A DNA stretch of 8,814 nucleotides from Chloroflexota bacterium (GTDB taxonomy: Bacteria > Chloroflexota > Dehalococcoidia > Lucifugimonadales > JAPUKM01): contig JAPUKM010000069.1 of assembly GCA_027295645.1 (NCBI GenBank), forward strand, positions 1 through 8,814, in the 5' to 3' direction. The translations under genes and the position numbers were made by a program. Within the stretch, counting starts at the first letter, position 1. Every line of letters begins with the position of its first letter. Of the stretch, positions 1 to 5,556 are shown in pieces. The notes beneath the pieces are model-generated. The model saw only the letters and a list, made by a program, of their open reading frames with translations, had not been told where the DNA came from and did no database searches.

Positions 1-1859
1 GCCTGTGCCAACGCTGGCAGCCCATCAAGGATCTGGCCCACCACCTCGTACCTGCCAAAGGCGGGAATGATATAGACCCCCGAGATTCTGGAGAAGACCG
101 CCTCCAGAAGATCCCTGGCTATGGTCACACCCTCCTCCTGGCTTCGTTGCCCGGCAGCGCGCATCCGCTGCTGAACTTCCTCCGGTATCACAATGCCAGG
201 GACCTCATTATGGAGAAACTCTGCATGGCGAGCGCTGCTCAGGGGAAGCAGGCCCATAAGCAGCGGAACGGGGAATTTCCCAAGCCGTTGGTAGCAGCGC
301 TCGATGGCCTCGGGGTCGAAAACGGCCTGGCTAAGAATGAAGTGAGCGCCGGCGTCCAGCTTGTACTCCAGGCTCCGGAACTCCCTGTCCATATCGGTCG
401 CACCCATATTGAAGGCGCACCCGACAAAGAACGAGGTCGCCTGCTTGATGGGACGGCCTGCCAGATTCCTGCCGGAGTTCGCTTGGTGAATCAGTGATAT
501 GAGCCCGGAGGGCGCAACGTCGGCCACAGCGGTCGCCTGTGGGTAGTCTCCTATGTAGGGTAGGTCGCCCATCACAACGAAAACGTTGCGGATTCCCAGG
601 CCATGGGCCCCAAACAAGTCTGAGTGAAGCGCCAGGAGGTTCCGGTGTCGAGTGGCTATGTGGAGTACAGCCTCAACACCCAGCCTCGTTTGAATTAACG
701 TGCTCATCGCCAGGGCGCTCATACGCCCCATGGCCCGGGGGTTGTCGGAGACGTTGAATGCGTCGACTTGAACAGTGCCCAGCAGCGTCCGCAGGTCGGA
801 TAGAATGGGGCCCGCCTCGTATCCCTGGGGTGGGTCCACCTCCACAGTGACCGTGAACTCACTCCCCAGCTTCTTGGACAGCCGAGTCGGCTCCGCTGGC
901 GTGATCAGAGACGGCTGTTGGTGATCTGGGCCTGAAGAGGCTCGACCTCCAGATACGCTGCGGGAGCGGGGCCTTCGGTGTTTGCCCAGCGCCTCTCGCA
1001 TGGCAACGATATGCTCCGGTGTCGTACCGCAGCATCCGCCAACGACTGTAGCTCCCATCCGTAAAAATCCATCTCCATGCTGGGCCATGTACGTGGGCGA
1101 CGATATGTAAACGAACCGGCCGTCTACATATGTAGGGAAGCCTGCATTGGGCATAGCGGTGAGAGGCACGGTTGCATGGGGAGCCATCTCCTCCATGACC
1201 TGAAGCATGGGTGCAGGGCCAACGCTGCAGTTGGCTCCAATGGAGGCGACCTTCAAGCTGTTGAGGGTGGTGGCCACCTCTGTTGGGGTCTCTCCCGCTG
1301 GGGTAGTGCCCTCTTCAGTGAAGGTGAGGAGAGCAATGATGGGTATATCGCTCACACCGTTGGCGGCGGCTATAGCCTCCTCAATCTCGCCCAGTCCGGT
1401 AAAGGTCTCAAGCATGAGCAGGTCCACACCCGCATCAGCCAACGCCTCAATCTGCTCGCGGAAGGCCTCTCGTGCCTGGCTGCGGGAGATGGGACCAAGA
1501 GGTGCCAGGGGCTTACCCAAAGGCCCCACAGTGCCGGCAATCCACACATGTTGGCCTGTCATGCGCCCCGCCTCTTTAGCGATCTCCACCGCCTTCCGGT
1601 TGATCTCCGCCACCTGTTCAGATAGGCCATGCCGCTCCAGGCGGAACTTATTGGCCCCATAGGTGTTGGTCTCGATAATCTCTGCGCCCGCTTCCAGATA
1701 GTCGAGATGGATTCCCAGCACAAGCTTGGAAGATATCACGTTGAGCTGCTCAAGACAGGCCTCAATACCGATCCTGCCTCGGTTGAGCAACTCCGTCCCC
1801 ATAGCCCCATCCGTAAGAATGGGTCCCTCGGTTAGACGCTGAATGAAATCCAAGGCCAC
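1..1859 (-). CDS. yitJ: Bifunctional homocysteine S-methyltransferase / 5,10-methylenetetrahydrofolate reductase (3' end outside window)
   Basis: Cytoplasmic one-carbon enzyme that links folate reduction to methionine synthesis. Residues 1-290 form a homocysteine S-methyltransferase (Pfam S-methyl_trans) domain. It opens with TDGAMGTEL (16-24) and carries the zinc thiolates Cys211 (GANCSVGP) and Cys276-Cys277 (VVGGCCGTT). A Ser/Arg-rich linker of about 40 residues follows. From about 333 there is a MetF-type TIM barrel: EFTVTVEVDPP with Glu340 at the position of the MetF catalytic Glu, TRHRN near 403, NVFVVMGDLP (425-433) with Asp432 in the flavin region, and FILSQAVFD near 507. The frame is open for 619 codons to the window edge; Bacillus YitJ is about 612 aa, so the stop should lie just outside. 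The GTG start follows AAAGGAG with an 11-nt spacing, and an in-frame TGA lies three codons upstream. Family identity is very secure. Which methyl donor the first domain uses cannot be read from the sequence. Confidence 0.95.
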   Translation of the reverse strand, partial: MALDFIQRLTEGPILTDGAMGTELLNRGRIGIEACLEQLNVISSKLVLGIHLDYLEAGAEIIETNTYGANKFRLERHGLSEQVAEINRKAVEIAKEAGRMTGQHVWIAGTVGPLGKPLAPLGPISRSQAREAFREQIEALADAGVDLLMLETFTGLGEIEEAIAAANGVSDIPIIALLTFTEEGTTPAGETPTEVATTLNSLKVASIGANCSVGPAPMLQVMEEMAPHATVPLTAMPNAGFPTYVDGRFVYISSPTYMAQHGDGFLRMGATVVGGCCGTTPEHIVAMREALGKHRRPRSRSVSGGRASSGPDHQQPSLITPAEPTRLSKKLGSEFTVTVEVDPPQGYEAGPILSDLRTLLGTVQVDAFNVSDNPRAMGRMSALAMSTLIQTRLGVEAVLHIATRHRNLLALHSDLFGAHGLGIRNVFVVMGDLPYIGDYPQATAVADVAPSGLISLIHQANSGRNLAGRPIKQATSFFVGCAFNMGATDMDREFRSLEYKLDAGAHFILSQAVFDPEAIERCYQRLGKFPVPLLMGLLPLSSARHAEFLHNEVPGIVIPEEVQQRMRAAGQRSQEEGVTIARDLLEAVFSRISGVYIIPAFGRYEVVGQILDGLPALAQ

Positions 1860-1890
1860 AGCTGTTCAAACTCCTTTAACGTAACTATCA

Positions 1891-1899
1891 ATAATACCA
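1891..1899 (-). promoter_or_regulatory. Candidate extended -10 promoter of yitJ
   Basis: On the minus strand this reads TGG-TATTAT, an extended -10 (TGn plus 5/6 match to TATAAT), 31 nt upstream of the GTG start. No convincing -35 lies 15-19 bp upstream, which is tolerated by extended -10 promoters. Predicted transcription start is near 1884, giving a leader of about 25 nt that contains the AAAGGAG ribosome binding site. The leader would be too short for a riboswitch. Motif-based inference only. Confidence 0.4.
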
Positions 1900-2038
1900 G
1901 GGCTGGAAAGCAGAGAAGGGGAGTGGCAATGCCGGCCACCTGGGACGTCTTGCTAGGCCATCCCCACATTCAGCCTTCGTGGATTCAGGCCGGGGGAGTC
2001 AGCCGCCGGCGTGGGAGACGCGCCAATGACGGCCTCCT

Positions 2039-2064
2039 CCAACTGACTCGCCGGCGCAAGTTGG
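2039..2064 (-). repeat. Inverted repeat just after the 79-codon small gene
   Basis: CCAACT (2039-2044) and AGTTGG (2059-2064) are perfect 6-bp inverted arms around a GC-rich 14-nt centre containing CGCCGGCG. On the minus strand the hairpin would begin 7 nt after the TGA of the 2072-2311 gene, where a transcription end would be expected. No T-run follows the second arm, so it is not a canonical intrinsic terminator. It could be a 3'-end stabilising stem, or chance. Confidence 0.25.
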
Positions 2065-2071
2065 TTGGGGC

Positions 2072-2311
2072 TCAATGATGAACCTCTCCCTTGTTGGGGA
2101 TGTTCAGTAGGAGATCCAAGTCCTCCTCGCTCACTTCCGCGTAACTTCCCATGCCACCCAGCGGCCAATCGAACCGTACCAGCCACTTTTGAGCACCGCT
2201 ATCCTCAGCCGTACCGCCCGACTCCAGCACCACTCCCGTACGACCCTGCTGATGATCGGCCCTGAGAGAGACCTGTACCCTGCTGCCTACCTGCACCTTG
2301 TTGCTGTTCAT
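2072..2311 (-). CDS. Small hypothetical protein, 79 aa, possible SH3/KOW-like barrel
   Basis: Not recognised as a named family. The 79-residue product has no signal peptide or membrane segment. Its pattern suggests a small beta barrel: VGSRVQVSL (8-16), then GRTGVVLE (23-30), an acidic/Gly loop, a strand KWLVRFDWP (42-50), a Gly-rich turn and a closing EVSEEDLDLL segment near 59-68. Alternating hydrophobics with G-x-V starts resemble SH3/KOW-type modules, but that is inference from pattern only. ATG start with GGAG (2316-2319) at 4-nt spacing. It begins 24 nt after the stop of the 58-codon gene on the same strand, so the two are probably co-transcribed. Amino-acid composition is protein-like, unlike the overlapping alternative frames, which are rich in Pro/Arg/Ser. 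Confidence 0.7.
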   Translation of the reverse strand: MNSNKVQVGSRVQVSLRADHQQGRTGVVLESGGTAEDSGAQKWLVRFDWPLGGMGSYAEVSEEDLDLLLNIPNKGEVHH

Positions 2312-2335
2312 TGCGCTCCGTTCCAGCGTGGCAGC

Positions 2336-2512
2336 CTACTCTGCGCCCGGGTTGATGGGGGACTCGTTCAGCGCAAGACACTCCTCCCGGACCACGTACC
2401 GCTCCTCCCATTCGGTATACGGAGTGGTCGCGGCCATGGCCTCCGCCTCTCTCCTGCTGCCCGCCTCCACGGTGATCTCCAGGCGCACCTCATGACTAAT
2501 TCTATACTGCAT
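2336..2512 (-). CDS. Small hypothetical protein, 58 aa, beta-alpha-beta type
   Basis: Not recognised. The start at 2512 is chosen because GGAGG (2520-2524) precedes this ATG by 7 nt. A longer reading in the same frame begins at 2647, but it would add an N-terminus overlapping the promoter region and the first codons of the divergent RAM gene. The product has an alternating strand YRISHEVRLEITVEA (3-17), an acidic/basic helix SRREAEAMA (19-27), then an aromatic-charged stretch with TEWEERYVV and a Pro-rich tail. The strand-helix layout loosely recalls small DpnD/PcfM-like proteins, but I would not assign that. It is highly charged and soluble, with no membrane segment. It is first of a two-gene unit with the 79-codon gene, and divergent from the RAM-domain gene. 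Confidence 0.65.
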   Translation of the reverse strand: MQYRISHEVRLEITVEAGSRREAEAMAATTPYTEWEERYVVREECLALNESPINPGAE

Positions 2513-2539
2513 ACAGGGACCTCCGTTGTCAGGGGATGC

Positions 2540-2569
2540 TTGACCCAAGACATCTCTTGACAGTATATA
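2540..2569 (+). promoter_or_regulatory. Candidate promoter of the RAM-domain gene in a divergent promoter region
   Basis: TTGACC (2540-2545) and TATATA (2564-2569) are separated by 18 bp, giving a plausible sigma70-type promoter with a start near 2576 and a leader of about 60 nt to the GTG at 2635. A second TTGACA (2557-2562) lies inside but has no good -10 at 16-18 bp. On the minus strand the same AT-rich patch gives TATACT (2567-2562), a candidate -10 for the two small genes, with no clear -35. The region is therefore likely to be the shared divergent promoter. Motif inference only. Confidence 0.4.
2546..2559. promoter_or_regulatory. Operator-like inverted repeat CAAGA-N4-TCTTG
   Basis: Perfect 5-bp inverted repeat (2546-2550 and 2555-2559) with a 4-bp centre, CATC. 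It lies between the candidate -35 and -10 of the RAM gene and just downstream of the candidate minus-strand -10 for the small-protein pair. A bound regulator there could affect both directions. Short palindromes occur by chance, so this rests mainly on its position. Confidence 0.3.
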
Positions 2570-2634
2570 AGAGAATGATACAGAGATGGTGGCCGTTGTG
2601 TTACCATGAGGAGAGTATCCGGGGGAGGGCATCC

Positions 2635-2868
2635 GTGGCGAACGCATATATTCTCCTTGAAACCACTCCGGGATCGATCCGCGATGTGGCCAGCATGCTC
2701 CGCGAGATTGATGAGTTGCACACCGTCGATGTCGTGACCGGCCCTCACGATATTATCGCCGTGCTGGATTCCGGGGACATGGAGTCTCTGGGTGACCTGC
2801 TGGCGGAAAAGGTCCGGACCATACCGGGAGTGGTCAGGACCACAACGTGCATCGGCGTGCCTGGTTAG
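2635..2868 (+). CDS. Stand-alone AsnC/Lrp-type ligand-binding (RAM) domain protein
   Basis: The 77-residue product is one RAM (AsnC_trans_reg) domain with the usual beta-alpha-beta-beta-alpha-beta order. Strand 1 is NAYILLET (3-10), the first helix is IRDVASMLREI (15-25), and the hairpin is VDVVTGPHDIIAVL (31-44), with the conserved G-x-x-D turn. The second helix is MESLGDLLAEKVR (49-61), followed by a strand ending TTTCIGV (69-75). There is no helix-turn-helix, so it should not bind DNA alone. Stand-alone RAM proteins are known in bacteria and archaea and are thought to bind small ligands, typically amino acids, and to assemble with each other or with full Lrp proteins. The GTG start is chosen because GGAGG (2624-2628) lies 6 nt upstream. 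The same frame is open from an ATG at 2536, but the added residues are not domain-like and would overlap the candidate promoter. Confidence 0.88.
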   Translation: MANAYILLETTPGSIRDVASMLREIDELHTVDVVTGPHDIIAVLDSGDMESLGDLLAEKVRTIPGVVRTTTCIGVPG

Positions 2869-3041
2869 AGCCGCAACTCGTTGATCGGCCTCAAGGGCGC
2901 TCCCGAACTCACCGAGTGTCGTCCACCGCCTCAGGAATGCCTCGTCGTAGTATGTTATCGGCCCTTCCCTCTGAGAGGATGACGGCGCTGAGCGGGTCCC
3001 CACTATCGCTTGCAGGCATAGACGTGTTCCTTCCCCCTGGA

Positions 3042-3050
3042 TGCTAGAAT
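3042..3050 (+). promoter_or_regulatory. Extended -10 element placed for a leaderless sbcC transcript
   Basis: TGC-TAGAAT is an extended -10 (TGn plus TAGAAT, 5/6) that ends 9 nt before the sbcC ATG. A start 6-9 nt downstream would fall at 3056-3059, so the mRNA would begin at or within about 3 nt of the initiation codon. No Shine-Dalgarno sequence is visible between here and the ATG (GGCCCTGGC). No clear -35 is seen. Confidence 0.45.
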
Positions 3051-3059
3051 GGCCCTGGC

Positions 3060-5474
3060 ATGATTCCCCTCAAGCTTTCTCTGGAGAACTTCAAGTGCTA
3101 CCGCCAGAACGTGCCCACCCTGCACTTGGAGGGTGTCCACATCGCCTGCCTGTGCGGTCCCAACGGCCACGGAAAGTCCTCTCTCCTGGACGCCATCGCC
3201 TGGGCCCTGTGGGGTGATGCGGTCCACCGGCCACAGGAGGAGTTGATCCACCAGGGTCAGCAGGAGATGCGGGTGGAGTTGGAGTTTCTGGCCAGGGATG
3301 ACCGCTACAGGGTCATTCGCCGCCACGCACGTCGGGAGCGGGCACGCCAGGGCAGCACTTCGCTGGAGCTGTACACAGAGTCGGGTGGAGAGAACGGCTT
3401 CCGTCCCATAACCGGCAACACCATCCGGGAGACGGAGGCGCGAATTCGCGGGCTGGTGGGCATGGACTACACCACCTTCGTTAACAGCGCTTTTCTTCTT
3501 CAAGGCAGGGCGGATGAGTTCACCACCAAGCCTCCCGCTGAGCGCAAGCGCGTCCTTGGCGAGATACTGGGCCTGGGCCTCTACGATCGCCTTCAGGAAC
3601 GGGCCCGGCAGAAGTCGCGGGAGCAGACCGAGTCCCTCCAGCGAGTCCGGGGCGAGCTGGACGCCAGGGCCCAGTCGGCTGCCCTGCGCCCGGAACATGA
3701 GGCTGAGCTATCTCGACTGGTGATTGACCTGGAGTCCGCTGCGGCTGACCTGAAGGCCGCCGAGGGCGAGGTCACGAAGCTCCGCAGCAGGGCGGAGCAG
3801 CTCAGAGGCCGTGCCAGGGAGCTGGTGGAGCAGGAGAGCCGTGTTACGGATGCGCGTGGGGAGCTGGATGGGCTCAGTGAACGGATCGTGCGGCACGGCA
3901 GGCAGATCGAGGACTGGGTGCGGCTGGTGGCTGACGAAGAGCGGGTAGGTCTGGAGTATGCCCGGTTGGTGGAGCTGCGTAGCCAGGATGCGGCCTTCGG
4001 GCAGCTTCTTGGGCCGTACAACCGGCTGGCGGAGCGCAAGGCCGGCCTGGAGCGTTCCATTGCCGCCCTGCCGGAGCTCCGCGAGCAGCGCGACGCCGCC
4101 CAGCGGCGGCTGGATGAGCTGCGACATTCGTGGGATGAGCTGTCGGAGCGGCGTCGGAAACTTGAAGAGATCAACGTGTCCGTGTTCAGCTTGCGGGGGG
4201 AGAACCAGCGTCTCCGCCGGGACATGGATGAGCTCAGGGACAAGGTGGACAGGCTTGAGGAGGGAGACGAGCGGTGTCCCCTGTGCGGTACCGAGCTTGG
4301 AGTGGAGGGCAAGCAGCACATCGTTGCCGAGTATGAGACTCAGGGGAAGGCCTACGCCGAGAGCTACCGCAAGAACGCAGCGGCCCTCGTCGAAATGGAG
4401 CCCCAACACCAGGCGCTCCAGAAAGAGACCGCCAGCAGTGAGGAGGAGTTGACGCGAGCAGACAGGGATGTCCATAGCGCTATCGCCGCTTTGACCGGGG
4501 AGATCGACCGGGCAGGGGAGGACTCCGCCAGCGTGGCGCCTCTGCAACAGGAGCTTGACCAGCTTGGGTATGACCCTGAGGCTCACCGTCAGGTGCAGGA
4601 GGGTTTGAAGAGGCTGGCTCCGGTGGAGGAGGAGCACCGGCTGCTGCAAGAGGCCAGGAGAAGGCTGCCCCAGGAGAAGGATGACCTGGAGCGTGACACC
4701 GCTCTGGCACAGCGAAGAGAGTTGGAGATTGCCCAGGGGGAGGAGCGGGTGCAGTCCATCAAGAGGGAGATCGAGTCGCTGCCGGCAATGGAGGAGCAGC
4801 TCCGGGCCGCCGAAGAGAGACATCGTGACGCTCAGCAAACCCACGCAACTCAGCAAGGGCGCCGGGCGTATCTGGAGGAGCGTATCAAGGAGGCTCGGGA
4901 CCTGGAAGCCAAGCAGGCGGAACTGGAGGCGGAACTTCGCTCCTTGACCCAGGAGCGTGAGGTGTACGAGCAGTTGACCGCCGCATTCGGTAGGGGCGGC
5001 GTCCAAGCCATGCTTATAGAGGCGGCGATGCCTGAGTTGGAGGAGGAGGCCAATCGCCTCCTCGGGCGGATGACGGACAACGCCATGCACCTGAAGCTGG
5101 AGACGCAGCGGGCGACACTACGAGGCGAGACGGTGGAGACCCTTCAGATAAATGTGGCCGACGAGCTAGGCACCCGCAGCTACGATACCTTTAGCGGTGG
5201 CGAGGCCTTCCGTATCAACCTCGCTCTGCGCATCGCCCTATCACGCCTTCTGGCTCACCGCTCGGGAGCGCCGTTGTCCACACTCTTCATCGACGAAGGG
5301 TTCGGCACTCAGGACGCCCAGGGGCGGGAGCGCATCCTGGATGTGATCCAGTCCATAGCTGAGGACTTTAAGTGCATTCTGGTGATCACCCACATGGAGG
5401 AGATGAAAGAGGCCTTCCCGGTGCGGATCGAGGTGCAGAAAACGGCCAGCGGTTCCACCTTCAGCATAACCTAG
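3060..5474 (+). CDS. sbcC: SbcC/Rad50-family DNA repair ATPase
   Basis: SMC-like ATPase subunit of the SbcCD (Rad50-Mre11) nuclease, which opens and trims blocked DNA ends and hairpins. The 804-residue product has the whole family layout. The N-terminal head carries Walker A GPNGHGKSS (33-41), with FLLQGRADEF downstream as the Q-loop region. Long coiled-coil arms span about 185-395 and 415-640, rich in Glu, Arg, Gln and Leu heptads. Between them is the zinc hook CPLC (Cys406, Cys409), which dimerises two arms through zinc. The C-terminal head has signature FSGGE (Ser712), Walker B LFIDEGFG (Asp745, Glu746), a D-loop and the H-loop His778 (VITH). All catalytic residues are present. It is shorter than E. 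coli SbcC (about 1,050 aa), through shorter arms. The usual upstream sbcD is absent; the nearest upstream gene encodes the RAM protein. There is no Shine-Dalgarno, and leaderless expression is likely. Confidence 0.96.
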   Translation: MIPLKLSLENFKCYRQNVPTLHLEGVHIACLCGPNGHGKSSLLDAIAWALWGDAVHRPQEELIHQGQQEMRVELEFLARDDRYRVIRRHARRERARQGSTSLELYTESGGENGFRPITGNTIRETEARIRGLVGMDYTTFVNSAFLLQGRADEFTTKPPAERKRVLGEILGLGLYDRLQERARQKSREQTESLQRVRGELDARAQSAALRPEHEAELSRLVIDLESAAADLKAAEGEVTKLRSRAEQLRGRARELVEQESRVTDARGELDGLSERIVRHGRQIEDWVRLVADEERVGLEYARLVELRSQDAAFGQLLGPYNRLAERKAGLERSIAALPELREQRDAAQRRLDELRHSWDELSERRRKLEEINVSVFSLRGENQRLRRDMDELRDKVDRLEEGDERCPLCGTELGVEGKQHIVAEYETQGKAYAESYRKNAAALVEMEPQHQALQKETASSEEELTRADRDVHSAIAALTGEIDRAGEDSASVAPLQQELDQLGYDPEAHRQVQEGLKRLAPVEEEHRLLQEARRRLPQEKDDLERDTALAQRRELEIAQGEERVQSIKREIESLPAMEEQLRAAEERHRDAQQTHATQQGRRAYLEERIKEARDLEAKQAELEAELRSLTQEREVYEQLTAAFGRGGVQAMLIEAAMPELEEEANRLLGRMTDNAMHLKLETQRATLRGETVETLQINVADELGTRSYDTFSGGEAFRINLALRIALSRLLAHRSGAPLSTLFIDEGFGTQDAQGRERILDVIQSIAEDFKCILVITHMEEMKEAFPVRIEVQKTASGSTFSIT

Positions 5475-5500
5475 GTAGCCGATTTTGGTTGCTTATCTCT

Positions 5501-5529
5501 TTGACAGGTATCCCTCCAGACCATAAGAT
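5501..5529 (+). promoter_or_regulatory. Sigma70-type promoter of the CoA-transferase pair
   Basis: Perfect -35 TTGACA (5501-5506), a 17-bp spacer and -10 TAAGAT (5524-5529, with the key T1, A2 and T6 positions kept). The predicted start is near 5536, giving a leader of about 20 nt that contains the GGGAGGTG ribosome binding site. It lies 26 bp after the sbcC stop and would let the CoA-transferase genes be expressed independently of sbcC. This is the best-formed promoter in the window. Confidence 0.6.
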
Positions 5530-5530
5530 G

Positions 5531-5550
5531 CCTCCCACAATTATGGGAGG
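5531..5550 (+). promoter_or_regulatory. Hairpin whose 3' arm is the CoA-transferase ribosome binding site
   Basis: CCTCCCA (5531-5537) and TGGGAGG (5544-5550) form a perfect 7-bp stem with a 6-nt CAATTA loop, extendable by a G-U pair. The 3' arm is the Shine-Dalgarno (GGGAGG) for the TTG start at 5557. No T-run follows, so it is not a typical terminator. In any transcript running through from sbcC the stem would bury the ribosome binding site. Transcripts from the promoter at 5501-5529 would begin inside the 5' arm and leave the site free. Confidence 0.5.
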
Positions 5551-5556
5551 TGCTTC

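Noticed and set aside
1860..1990. SAM (S-box) or cobalamin riboswitch upstream of the methionine gene
   Set aside because: I looked for the S-box core and the cobalamin B12-box and found only a partial GCCACT. The conserved surroundings are missing.
1953..2186. 77-codon minus-strand frame overlapping the 79-codon gene
   Set aside because: It overlaps a better candidate in another frame. It is Pro/Gly/Ser rich without strand or helix pattern, and has no good ribosome site.
2869..3003. Antisense stretch of about 40 residues between the RAM gene and sbcC that reads rather protein-like (contains ITYYDEAFLRRW)
   Set aside because: The frame continues straight into the antisense of the RAM gene with no start signal and no family I recognise. 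It could be a gene remnant, but nothing beyond composition supports it.
3708..5090. 460-codon open frame antisense to sbcC
   Set aside because: It is opposite the coiled-coil region, where Glu/Arg/Leu codons give Leu/Pro/Ser-rich antisense readings without stops. No recognisable domain and no ribosome site.
5531..5550. Intrinsic terminator of sbcC
   Set aside because: The stem is good but no T-run follows; the next bases are TGCTTCTTG. The 3' arm is better explained as the ribosome binding site of the next gene, though some termination or pausing cannot be excluded.
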